A DNA stretch of 64,000 bases. It comes from Paludibacteraceae bacterium. GTDB lineage: Bacteria > Bacteroidota > Bacteroidia > Bacteroidales > Paludibacteraceae. Below the pieces are notes generated by a model, which saw nothing but the letters and a program-made list of their open reading frames with translations, ran no database searches and was not told where the DNA came from. The stretch is taken from positions 1 through 64,000 of the forward strand of contig JAGBCD010000034.1 of NCBI GenBank assembly GCA_017938155.1, given 5' to 3'. Shown in pieces: positions 55,780 to 63,981 of this stretch. The position numbers were made by a program, and so were the translations under genes. Within the stretch, counting starts at the first letter, position 1, and each line of letters opens with the position of its first letter.

Positions 55780-55807
55780 ACTCACCCAGTCGGTTGACTG
55801 GGTGAGT
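55780..55807 (-). terminator. tdh terminator
   Basis: 12 bp perfect arms (ACTCACCCAGTC at 55780-55791 and its complement at 55796-55807) with a GGTT loop, about 70 bases after the tdh stop; weakly T-rich downstream. Confidence 0.65.
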
Positions 55808-55874
55808 ATTGTATATATATGCTTCTCCTACTCCATAGAGAGGTTGAGAATAGCATCGTATGGGATAACTTGGC

Positions 55875-56900
55875 TTACCACTCAAGCAACACCTTGCCAC
55901 ATTGACCACTGACCATCACGTCAAATCCCTTTTGGAAATCGTCGAAATGGAAGCGGTGGGTGATCACTGGACTCAAGTCTAAACCGCCTAAGAGCATTTG
56001 CTCCATCTGGTACCATGTCTCCCACATACGGCGACCGGTGATACCCTTGATAGTCAAAGCATTGAAAATAATATCGGACCAATTAACTTTCGTATCACTC
56101 GGCAAAATACCCAATTGTGCAATATTTGCGCCTTTGTACATATGTGCAATCATATCATTGAACGCAGCAGGAGCACCCGACATCTCCAATCCGACATCAA
56201 AACCACGGATGCCCAGTTGTTTCATTGCACCCTCTACTGTCTCGCCTTTTGAACCATTAACAGTGATGGTTGCCCCCATCTTCTTAGCTATCTCAAGGCG
56301 TTGCTCATTCAGGTCTGTCACCACAATATTCTTCGCTCCTGCATAGCGGCAAATACCTGCTGCCATGGTACCTATCAAACCTGCACCCGTGATGAGTACA
56401 TCCTCGCCCAAAAGTGGAAATGCTAAAGCCGTGTGCGTAGCATTGCCAAATGGGTCCATGATAGCTGCAAAATCATCCGAAATCTCAGGACGAATATGCA
56501 CAATATTGCTCTCTGGAATAGTCACGTACTCCGCAAAAGCGCCATCCTTGCCAAAGATACCAACAGATAATGAGTTCTCGCACACATGTCCCATACCACG
56601 ACGACAGTTGCGACAAGTGCCACAAACAATATGTCCTTCAGCAGTAACACGGTCACCTACTTTCACACCACGAACACCAGGACCAACCTCTACTGCCACG
56701 CCAACAAACTCGTGCCCCATAATATAAGGAGGTGTACAATGGTTCTGTGACCACTCGTCCCATTTGTACATATGTAAATCTGTACCGCAAATAGCGGCTT
56801 TGGTAACCTTGATGAGCACATCATTGACGCCTACTATAGGCATTGGTACTTCTTCCATCCACAGCCCCGGTTCGGCATAACGTTTTACTAAAGCTTTCAT
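55875..56900 (-). CDS. tdh: L-threonine 3-dehydrogenase
   Basis: Zinc-dependent medium-chain dehydrogenase oxidising threonine to 2-amino-3-ketobutyrate with NAD. 341 aa. Catalytic zinc ligands in AICGTDLHMYKWDEW and MGHEFVG; structural zinc Cys cluster in GHIVCGTCRNCRRGMGHVC; NAD loop LITGAGLIGTMAAGI. Partner kbl lies 634 bases upstream on the same strand, but a terminator and repeat arrays separate them, so they are probably transcribed apart. Confidence 0.94.
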   Translation of the reverse strand: MKALVKRYAEPGLWMEEVPMPIVGVNDVLIKVTKAAICGTDLHMYKWDEWSQNHCTPPYIMGHEFVGVAVEVGPGVRGVKVGDRVTAEGHIVCGTCRNCRRGMGHVCENSLSVGIFGKDGAFAEYVTIPESNIVHIRPEISDDFAAIMDPFGNATHTALAFPLLGEDVLITGAGLIGTMAAGICRYAGAKNIVVTDLNEQRLEIAKKMGATITVNGSKGETVEGAMKQLGIRGFDVGLEMSGAPAAFNDMIAHMYKGANIAQLGILPSDTKVNWSDIIFNALTIKGITGRRMWETWYQMEQMLLGGLDLSPVITHRFHFDDFQKGFDVMVSGQCGKVLLEW

Positions 56901-56938
56901 ATTATTAAATATTTCTATGTTTCAAACGAATCTGGGTG

Positions 56939-56969
56939 TAAAGGTAGTAAAAAATCACAACTCGTGCAA
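56939..56969 (-). promoter_or_regulatory. tdh promoter
   Basis: Plus-strand TAAAGGTA (56939-56946; one base off consensus) and CAA (56967-56969), 20-base spacer. Confidence 0.55.
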
Positions 56970-57308
56970 GAATTTTCCGTATTTTATTATAACTTCTATA
57001 AACTTTAAATGATTTATGGGTTTCATTTGTATTCGCACATCACTCGGTTAGCACGTCATTACCCCTTGCGATGCTAGTCGTAATCAGCAATTGTTTTATA
57101 ATAATGTATGAATACCCAATAAATGCATAAAGATATTTTTCAACTTTAATATAAAGACCAAGTTACTTCTTGTCGAAGTCACTCTTAGGTATTAAACTTA
57201 GTTTTCGCATAATAACAGACAGAAACAACGATATGATTAATAGAATTTAACCATTTATATCTAGTCCTATTTATAATATCAATAACCAAACATTATCGTT
57301 ACACTCCA

Positions 57309-57403
57309 TAATGCGAACGACATGCGAACGACATGCGAACGAGATGCGAACGAGATGCGAACGACATTGACTCGGAAATGTCTCGGAAATGTCTCGGAAA
57401 AGT
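57309..57403. repeat. two adjoining 11 bp tandem arrays
   Basis: Five units of ATGCGAACGAC/G (57311-57365) then three units of CTCGGAAATGT (57370-57402), both with an 11 bp period. The rest of the 634-base tdh-kbl gap is AT-rich with no gene seen. Confidence 0.8.
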
Positions 57404-57473
57404 GTAGATATTGTTTTAGTAATGCAATGTAGTGTAAGATAGTAATAAGCCGACGAATTGCGGTATTAACAAA

Positions 57474-57504
57474 AAAAAAGCGCATTGCTAGAATGCGCTT
57501 TTTT
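57474..57504 (-). terminator. kbl terminator
   Basis: 13 bp arms AAAAAAGCGCATT (57474-57486) and AATGCGCTTTTTT (57492-57504), loop GCTAG; A and T runs on both sides. Confidence 0.85.
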
Positions 57505-57534
57505 AAGTATGATCTATGAGTTATGAGTAACAAG

Positions 57535-58725
57535 TTATTTGAGAACCTTAAGGGCTTTGCCCACTTTGATAAAGGCATCAATACCGCGATCAAGTTGCTC
57601 AGTTGTATGTGCAGCAGAGAGTTGGACGCGGATACGCGCTTGACCTTTGGGAACAACAGGATAATAAAAACCTGTCACATAAATGCCTTCTTCTTGTAAT
57701 GCCGCTGCAAACTCTTGACTTAGACGCGCATCGTACAACATCACCGCACAAATGGCTGACTCGGTTGGTTTGATATCGAAACCTGCAGCTTTCATCTTGG
57801 TAATGAAATAGTCAGTATTCGCGTGCAAGCGGTCTTGCAGTTCATTGCTGCGAGTGAGTATCTCAAAGGTCTTCAATCCTGCCGCTGCAATCAACGGAGG
57901 AATTGAATTGGAGAAGAGGTATGGACGACTACGTTGGCGAAGAAGGTCAATAATTTCCTTCTTACCGGTGGTAAAACCACCTACTGAACCGCCGAAGGCC
58001 TTACCCAACGTACCTGTGATAATCTCAATCTTGCCGCGCAAGTCGTAACGCTCTGTCACACCATGGCCAGTCTTACCTACCACACCTGCGGAATGGCTTT
58101 CGTCCACCATCACGAGGGCATCGTATTTCTGCGCGAGTTCGTAAATCTTGTCCAGCGGACAAACATTACCATCCATGGAGAACACACCATCGGTAGCAAT
58201 GATGCGGAAACGTTGTGCCTGCGCTTTTTTGAGTTGCTCCTCAAGGTCAGCCATATCCCCGTTCGCATACCGATAGCGTACAGCCTTACAAAGGCGTACA
58301 CCATCAATAATCGAAGCATGGTTCAAAGCATCGGATATGATTGCATCTTCCTCTGTCAAGAGCGGTTCAAACAAACCTCCATTAGCATCAAAGCAAGCAG
58401 CATAGAGGATGGTATCCTCAGTACCAAAGAAATCTGAGATAGCTTGCTCCAGTTGTTTGTGAGTATCTTGCGTACCACAAATAAAACGTACCGATGCCAT
58501 GCCATAGCCACGAGTATCCATTCTTTCTTTAGCAGCTTGAATAAGCTCTGGGTTGTCAGCAAGACCAAGGTAGTTATTCGCGCAAAAGTTAATCACGTCC
58601 TTTCCGCCTTCCACTTGAATGGCAGAGGATTGAGGGGTGATAATCACGCGCTCATTTTTATACAATCCTGCCTCCTTGATGTCAGACAGGATTGTTTGTA
58701 AATGTTTCTGAAAATCAGCGTACAT
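57535..58725 (-). CDS. kbl: glycine C-acetyltransferase (2-amino-3-ketobutyrate CoA ligase)
   Basis: PLP enzyme of the alpha-oxoamine synthase group: cleaves 2-amino-3-ketobutyrate with CoA to glycine and acetyl-CoA, the second step after Tdh. 396 aa, normal. FCANNYLGLADNPE near the start, HSAG in VDESHSAGVVGKTGHG, and the PLP lysine in TGTLGKAFGGSVGG (about 240-253). Start ATG 58725; no obvious -7 box upstream, where palindromic repeats fill the gap to gdhA. Confidence 0.95.
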   Translation of the reverse strand: MYADFQKHLQTILSDIKEAGLYKNERVIITPQSSAIQVEGGKDVINFCANNYLGLADNPELIQAAKERMDTRGYGMASVRFICGTQDTHKQLEQAISDFFGTEDTILYAACFDANGGLFEPLLTEEDAIISDALNHASIIDGVRLCKAVRYRYANGDMADLEEQLKKAQAQRFRIIATDGVFSMDGNVCPLDKIYELAQKYDALVMVDESHSAGVVGKTGHGVTERYDLRGKIEIITGTLGKAFGGSVGGFTTGKKEIIDLLRQRSRPYLFSNSIPPLIAAAGLKTFEILTRSNELQDRLHANTDYFITKMKAAGFDIKPTESAICAVMLYDARLSQEFAAALQEEGIYVTGFYYPVVPKGQARIRVQLSAAHTTEQLDRGIDAFIKVGKALKVLK

Positions 58726-58744
58726 ATTCTTTGTTCGTTTTACT

Positions 58745-58930
58745 CACGTTAATGGCTCGCGCTGCGAGCGTTGTTTGCTCCACGCTTTCTGTCGCTTTGC
58801 GACGTTATGTGCGTTGCATTATTTGCTTCGAATTGTTTAGTTAACTTTATAACGCGACTCTATCGCATGTAACATAATAACATCGAAAACATCCAACGCA
58901 GCTATGCTGCCATCAACGCGACGTTGTCGC
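58745..58930. repeat. triloop palindrome cluster between gdhA and kbl
   Basis: GCTCGC-GCT-GCGAGC (58755-58769), GTCGC-TTT-GCGAC (58791-58803), GCAGC-TAT-GCTGC (58898-58910) and GCGAC-GTT-GTCGC (58918-58930). The last abuts the gdhA stop codon. Arms differ, but each is a perfect palindrome around three bases. Confidence 0.75.
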
Positions 58931-60274
58931 TTAAATGATTCCTTGTTCGAGCATAGCTTGTGCAACCTTCATGAAGCCAGCGATATTCGCACCTTTCACA
59001 TAGTCAATATGTCCATCGGCTTGTCTTCCGAAGCGTACACATTGCTCGTGAATAGATTCCATGATGTGATGTAATCTATCATCCACCTCTTTTGCAGTCC
59101 AACTCAAGTGTTCGCAGTTTTGAGTCATTTCCAAACCAGAGGTAGCAACACCACCAGCATTAACAGCTTTGCCAGGAGCAAATAATACGCCATTGTTTTG
59201 GAAATAGTGGATAGCTCCTGGCTGGCATCCCATGTTACTTACTTCACAGCAGCACCAGCATCCATTATTCTTAAGTTCTATAGCATCATCTTCGCTCAAT
59301 TCGTTTTGGAATGCACATGGCAATGCGATATCACAAGGTATAGCCCAAGCTTTCTTACCAGCAGTAAATAGCGCTTGTCCAGGGAACTTATCAGCCATAT
59401 CTTGCACCTTATTGCGGTTAGAAGAGCGCATAACAAGCATATAGTCAATCATTTCTTTTGTTATTCCTGCAGGAATTTCGCAAACGCCGTCAGGACCAGA
59501 AATAGCCACTACTTTCGCACCTAATTCAGTTGCTTTTTGTGCAGCACCCCAAGCTACATTTCCAAAACCAGAAATTGCTACTGTTTTACCTTCGATTGAT
59601 TTGCCAGCTTCTTTGAGAAGATGTTCTGTAAAATACAATGCACCATATCCTGTAGCCTCTGGACGGAGAATAGAACCACCCCATGTCATACCTTTGCCTG
59701 TTAGTACGCCAGTATGGTATTGACGAGCCAGTTTTTGGTACATACCGTTGAGGAAACCTATCTCACGACCACCTACACCTACGTCACCAGCAGGAACGTC
59801 GGTATCTACACCTATATTGTGCCAGAGCTCAAGCATAAACGCTTGGCAGAAACGCATAATCTCAGCATCTGATTTACCCACTGGATCAAAGTCAGAACCA
59901 CCCTTTGCGCCACCCATTGGCAGAGTAGTCAACGCATTTTTGAATGTTTGCTCAAATCCCAAGAACTTGAGCATAGAAGGATTGACAGCTTTATGGAAAC
60001 GTAATCCACCTTTGTAAGGACCTATAGCTGAGTTAAACTGTACTCGATATCCTAAATTGGTTTGTACTTCACCTTGATCATCCACCCATGTAACACGGAA
60101 TGTGAAGATACGATCAGGTTCTACCATACGTTCTACAATCTTCGCTTTTTCAAATTCAGGATGTTGATTATAAACTTCCTCGATTGATTCCAAGACTTCT
60201 TGAACAGCTTGCAAATATTCAGCTTCTCCTGGATGCTTCGCAGCTAAATGCTGCATAATAGTTTCGACTTTCAT
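58931..60274 (-). CDS. gdhA: NADP-type glutamate dehydrogenase
   Basis: Makes glutamate from 2-oxoglutarate and ammonia. 447 aa, hexameric class. GGLRFHKAVNPSMLKFLGFEQTFKNALT, then the catalytic Lys region LPMGGAKGGSDFDP, DTDVPAGDVGVGGREIGF, and the nucleotide fold GKTVAISGFGNVAWGAAQ. Length and the PTGKG-type MTWGGS segment point to the NADP-specific type. Promoter lies inside the 3' end of the kinase gene upstream. Confidence 0.94.
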   Translation of the reverse strand: MKVETIMQHLAAKHPGEAEYLQAVQEVLESIEEVYNQHPEFEKAKIVERMVEPDRIFTFRVTWVDDQGEVQTNLGYRVQFNSAIGPYKGGLRFHKAVNPSMLKFLGFEQTFKNALTTLPMGGAKGGSDFDPVGKSDAEIMRFCQAFMLELWHNIGVDTDVPAGDVGVGGREIGFLNGMYQKLARQYHTGVLTGKGMTWGGSILRPEATGYGALYFTEHLLKEAGKSIEGKTVAISGFGNVAWGAAQKATELGAKVVAISGPDGVCEIPAGITKEMIDYMLVMRSSNRNKVQDMADKFPGQALFTAGKKAWAIPCDIALPCAFQNELSEDDAIELKNNGCWCCCEVSNMGCQPGAIHYFQNNGVLFAPGKAVNAGGVATSGLEMTQNCEHLSWTAKEVDDRLHHIMESIHEQCVRFGRQADGHIDYVKGANIAGFMKVAQAMLEQGII

Positions 60275-60324
60275 CGCTTAAAGAATTTTATGGATTATTA
60301 CTATAAGGTTACATTTATACCATG

Positions 60325-60355
60325 CAAAATTACTCTTTTTTTCTGAGATACACAA
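60325..60355 (-). promoter_or_regulatory. gdhA promoter
   Basis: Plus-strand CAAAATTA (60325-60332) and CAA (60353-60355), 20-base spacer; it overlaps the last codons of the upstream kinase gene. Confidence 0.68.
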
Positions 60356-62420
60356 AGAATGTTGTTCCTTTTTCTGATGTTTGAAAACATATTTTTCCAA
60401 AACTTGCTTCTACGATATTCTTTGATATAGCCAATCCTAATCCAGAACCAGTGGATTTGGTTGTAAAATTAGGCATAAAAACTTTGTGCTGATATTCCAA
60501 AGGTATTCCTGGCCCATTATCTGAGAAAGATATTTCCAAATAATCTAATGCATCCATTGGCATATCCTGCATGTTTTCATCTTCCATAAGGGCTTGAATA
60601 TTATTCGCGTTTCGTATCATAACGATAATATCTCCCCCTTCCTTATCTTCCAATGCTTGAATAGCATTCTTGATAATATTCGTAAACACCTGTTGAATCT
60701 GTTCTCTATCCGCATATGCAATAATTCCACTATCTGGTCCAATATAGCGTACAGAAACATTCTTCTCATTTGATTGAAAGAGCGAAATGACGGAACTTAG
60801 TTTTTCGGCAATATCTACCCTACTGAGTTTTACATCTGGCATTTTGATAAACGTAGAGAAAGAAGTTGCTATTCGACTTAAGTTTTCGATTTGTTCTATC
60901 AACATATTGGTAGCACGATTGAAATAGGCATTGTACCTTTCTTTATCCATTGTATCACCCGATTCATTTTTCATACGTTGCAATTGTTGTATAGTCAGTT
61001 TCATCGGCGTGAGTGGATTGTTGATTTCATGTGCAATCTGCCTTGCTAATGTTTTCCAGGCTTCTTCACGCTCCGAACGCGCAATCATTTTTGTAGAGCG
61101 TTCCAATTCGTCCACCATTTCATTGTACCGATATACCAAATCACCTATTTCGTCATTGAACCAATACGTAATATGGTTATCTCTTTTTCCCAATTGGAAA
61201 TTCTTCATTTTGTCGCTCAAGACACTCAATGGAGAAATTATTCCATGTGAAATGAGATACGAAATAATGAAACCAATAATCAATACCACCAAATATGGAG
61301 GTAAAAGCCGTGCGAGATAGTCGTCAACTTCTCGCGCCATTTCTCTTTCAGATATAAACAAGGGCACCGCAATAAATCCGATATGTATTCCATGACCATT
61401 ATAAAGCGGTTTGTACGACACCAAATAGCGTAACTCTCCCACTTGTTCATAAGTCGTCAATGAGTGTTGTCTTGAGAAAAAAACAACAGACGAAATATAT
61501 TTACTCAATAATTCTCTATCAAACAATTGCGGTGTGCTACTACCAACTAAGAATCCTTTTTTGTTGTACACTTGTATATCAACATTATACAACTCAGCCA
61601 TACTATGCAAGTCTATATTTAATGAGGCTGTATTGTTAGGATTGAAAGAATAGTCCCAATAAAACATCCCTTTCAATGCTTGTTGTATGTATTCGGTCTT
61701 ATCCTCCAACAATGTTTTTTGACTTCCCTCGTAACGAGTACGAACATAATGAACCGACACCGTGAAGATATAAACGAAACTAAAGGTCATAAGAATCATT
61801 AGGAGGTATTGGAATTTCAAGCGAAGCTTCATATTTCGAAATCCATGATTACGAATGATTCCAATCAGTCCATAGATGCCCAATACCACAAAAAGTGTTA
61901 AGATAATCACAAAATAAGCATGCACCTTTACGCGGGCTTGCCTCCACCAACGAACTTGTTCATTTTGCTCAATGACAGGTTTGAAAGAGAAACTATCCTT
62001 CCATGTCGCATCTCTCACGGTTCGCCATTTGTAAGGAATGACCACCAGAATATCCAGTCCATCACAACGAGTCCATTTGCATACCGCTTGAGCATTGACA
62101 AAATCATGAGCATACCACTGATCGTATTCATGGGTACGCATGTTGCGTAGTATCAATCTATGGTCAGACCAAAAGACCATATCATGTCCAGCAAAAATAT
62201 AGTAAATGAAATTTTCATGCACTTGGGCAGTGTACCAAATAGAGTCCATTTGTTGATTTCGAACATGATTGATCAACTGTCCCAATTCTTGTTCTGCCGA
62301 CTTGATTTGCGCTTGGATTTGACGTTCCTCTAAAGGATTTTCAAAATCCTTTTCCTCCAAGCCACATGATGTAAAAACGAAAAACAGAAGAAATAGAATA
62401 TGATAGAAGTGTTTATTCAT
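60330..62420 (-). CDS. membrane sensor histidine kinase, NtrY-like, with lipobox-like N terminus
   Basis: 696 aa. N-terminal segment ends FVFTSCGLEEK, which looks like a lipoprotein signal, unusual for a kinase. A membrane helix follows at about 165-188, another near 205-225, an extracytoplasmic region (about 230-365), a helix (about 370-395) and a HAMP-like segment. Catalytic core: H box AHEINNPLTPMKLTIQQLQ (His near 463), N box FTNIIKNAIQAL, G boxes DNGPGIP and GSGLGLAISKNIV. Resembles NtrY-type or YrrR kinases. No response regulator is adjacent, so it is an orphan within this window. Diverges from the permease gene across overlapping promoters. Confidence 0.9.
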   Translation of the reverse strand: MNKHFYHILFLLFFVFTSCGLEEKDFENPLEERQIQAQIKSAEQELGQLINHVRNQQMDSIWYTAQVHENFIYYIFAGHDMVFWSDHRLILRNMRTHEYDQWYAHDFVNAQAVCKWTRCDGLDILVVIPYKWRTVRDATWKDSFSFKPVIEQNEQVRWWRQARVKVHAYFVIILTLFVVLGIYGLIGIIRNHGFRNMKLRLKFQYLLMILMTFSFVYIFTVSVHYVRTRYEGSQKTLLEDKTEYIQQALKGMFYWDYSFNPNNTASLNIDLHSMAELYNVDIQVYNKKGFLVGSSTPQLFDRELLSKYISSVVFFSRQHSLTTYEQVGELRYLVSYKPLYNGHGIHIGFIAVPLFISEREMAREVDDYLARLLPPYLVVLIIGFIISYLISHGIISPLSVLSDKMKNFQLGKRDNHITYWFNDEIGDLVYRYNEMVDELERSTKMIARSEREEAWKTLARQIAHEINNPLTPMKLTIQQLQRMKNESGDTMDKERYNAYFNRATNMLIEQIENLSRIATSFSTFIKMPDVKLSRVDIAEKLSSVISLFQSNEKNVSVRYIGPDSGIIAYADREQIQQVFTNIIKNAIQALEDKEGGDIIVMIRNANNIQALMEDENMQDMPMDALDYLEISFSDNGPGIPLEYQHKVFMPNFTTKSTGSGLGLAISKNIVEASFGKICFQTSEKGTTFFVYLRKKE

Positions 62421-62449
62421 GTAGATATAAATATTTTTCTCTTTTTCGT

Positions 62450-62480
62450 TTGCAAAAATAATACAAAAAACTTACCTTTG
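62450..62480 (+). promoter_or_regulatory. promoter of the CcdA/ArsG-like permease gene
   Basis: -33 TTG 62450-62452, 20-base spacer, -7 TACCTTTG 62473-62480. Overlaps the oppositely directed kinase promoter. Confidence 0.75.
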
Positions 62481-62483
62481 CAA
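62453..62483 (-). promoter_or_regulatory. promoter of the sensor kinase gene
   Basis: Plus-strand CAAAAATA (62453-62460) and CAA (62481-62483), 20-base spacer. It occupies almost the same bases as the rightward promoter at 62450-62480, so only one polymerase can bind at a time. Confidence 0.65.
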
Positions 62484-62504
62484 GCAATTTAGAAAAATTA
62501 ACAC

Positions 62505-63260
62505 ATGGTAACAACATTTCCTATCCTTACAGCCTTTGTTCTTGGGTTGCTAACAATATTAGACCCTTGTACATTATTTACCAGCATAACAGCCATAAGT
62601 TATATAGACAAAGAGATTGCCAACAAAAGTAAAGTCATCAAAAATGGTATTTTGTTCGTTCTTGGAAAATTGGTAACATACGTTTTGCTTTCCATACCTT
62701 TTATAGCAGGAGCACAAACGGACAAGATACAACATATTTTGGAATATTATGGTGAACCTATATTGGCCATCTTTATGCTCATTTGCGGCATATTACTTCT
62801 ATATGCCGGTCATCATCACCATACACACGACCATGGCATCAGCAAATGGTTACAAGATATTGATGGAAAAAACAGCAGTTTTTGGTCATTTATGCTTGGC
62901 ATCTTTTTTGCCATTGCATTTTGCCCTCATCGTCTGATTTATTTCATTACTATGATTGATATCACCATGTCACTTCCTTTGTCATGGAGTTGGCTACTCC
63001 CTATTCTTTTTGGATTGGGTACGGGTCTTCCTATTATGTTGATAGCATGGATAATCAGTTATAGCGCCCTTAGCATTGCAACGCTAACCAATCGCTTACA
63101 CGTATTTGAGAAATGGTTTCGATACATTTGTGCCATTTTATTTTTCTCATTAGGTATATATATGGGTATCCATTACATGCACCATGACCATGAAAATGGT
63201 ACATGCTCGCATGATTCTCATTGTCAACACGAGCTTCATATTGACCATTCCCATGACTAA
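62505..63260 (+). CDS. CcdA/DsbD-like membrane permease, ArsG family type
   Basis: 251 aa with six hydrophobic segments in two repeats. Each begins with a Cys-Pro motif: LGLLTILDPCTLF (residues 13-25) and FFAIAFCPHRLIY (about 139-151), the DsbD/CcdA core pattern. A His-rich loop (GHHHHTHDHG, near 105-114) and a His/Cys-rich tail (HHDHENGTCSHDSHCQHE) suggest metal binding. Such proteins are annotated as aromatic arsenical efflux (ArsG) or thiol-redox carriers; I infer metal- or redox-related transport. Overlaps the methyltransferase start by 8 bases. Confidence 0.82.
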   Translation: MVTTFPILTAFVLGLLTILDPCTLFTSITAISYIDKEIANKSKVIKNGILFVLGKLVTYVLLSIPFIAGAQTDKIQHILEYYGEPILAIFMLICGILLLYAGHHHHTHDHGISKWLQDIDGKNSSFWSFMLGIFFAIAFCPHRLIYFITMIDITMSLPLSWSWLLPILFGLGTGLPIMLIAWIISYSALSIATLTNRLHVFEKWFRYICAILFFSLGIYMGIHYMHHDHENGTCSHDSHCQHELHIDHSHD

Positions 63261-63981
63261 AAGTCAGTCCTTTCGTTTTAAGCAGTTTGAAGTATGGCAC
63301 GACTTGTGTGCCATGAAAGTAGGAACAGATGGCGTTTTACTGGGTGCTTGGTGCCCATTCACATCCCACTCCCCTCATCGCATATTGGATATCGGCACAG
63401 GAAGTGGACTTATAGCTCTCATGTTGGCACAACGTCTTTCGCAGGACAACATGTATATGATTGATGCCATTGACATCGATCCAAATGCAATCACTCAAGC
63501 AAAGAAAAACTTCAATTCAAGCCCTTGGAATGAACATCTTCATGCGCATCAATGTGCACTTCAAGACTGGCATCCTAATAGTGATTTGTACGATTTGATT
63601 GTGAGTAACCCACCCTTCTTTGTCAATAGTCTAAAAACACCCGATGCTGCTCGTACAATGGCCAGGCACACAGATAGTATATCTTTTGAAGAGTTGATAT
63701 ACCATTCAAGTCAATTGCTGGCAGATAAAGGAATATTTGCTCTCATTTTGCCTTACGAGCATAAGCAAACCATCCTCTCGTTAGCCCAGACACATCATTT
63801 GTATCTCCACAGCATGACGGACGTACACACACGTGACGGAGTAGCAGCCAAGCGGATATTACTGGCATTTGAGAAAAACGTTTCACCTTCCATAATTCGG
63901 AAAGATAGACTTGTATTAAGTTATGATGGAAATACCCGTAGTCCTGAATATGCCAACCTATGTAAGGAATTCTATTTATAA
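63253..63981 (+). CDS. trmN6: tRNA1(Val) (adenine(37)-N6)-methyltransferase
   Basis: S-adenosylmethionine-dependent methyltransferase, 242 aa, modifying A37 of tRNA-Val. SAM loop ILDIGTGSGLIALMLAQ and the amino-methyl motif IVSNPPFF are both present. Start MTKSQSFRFKQFEVWHD at ATG 63253 overlaps the permease stop by 8 bases, and MKVGTDGVLLGAW matches the family. The frame is complete, with its stop near the window edge. Earlier in-frame starts (63184) lie inside the permease gene and were not used. Confidence 0.92.
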   Translation: MTKSQSFRFKQFEVWHDLCAMKVGTDGVLLGAWCPFTSHSPHRILDIGTGSGLIALMLAQRLSQDNMYMIDAIDIDPNAITQAKKNFNSSPWNEHLHAHQCALQDWHPNSDLYDLIVSNPPFFVNSLKTPDAARTMARHTDSISFEELIYHSSQLLADKGIFALILPYEHKQTILSLAQTHHLYLHSMTDVHTRDGVAAKRILLAFEKNVSPSIIRKDRLVLSYDGNTRSPEYANLCKEFYL

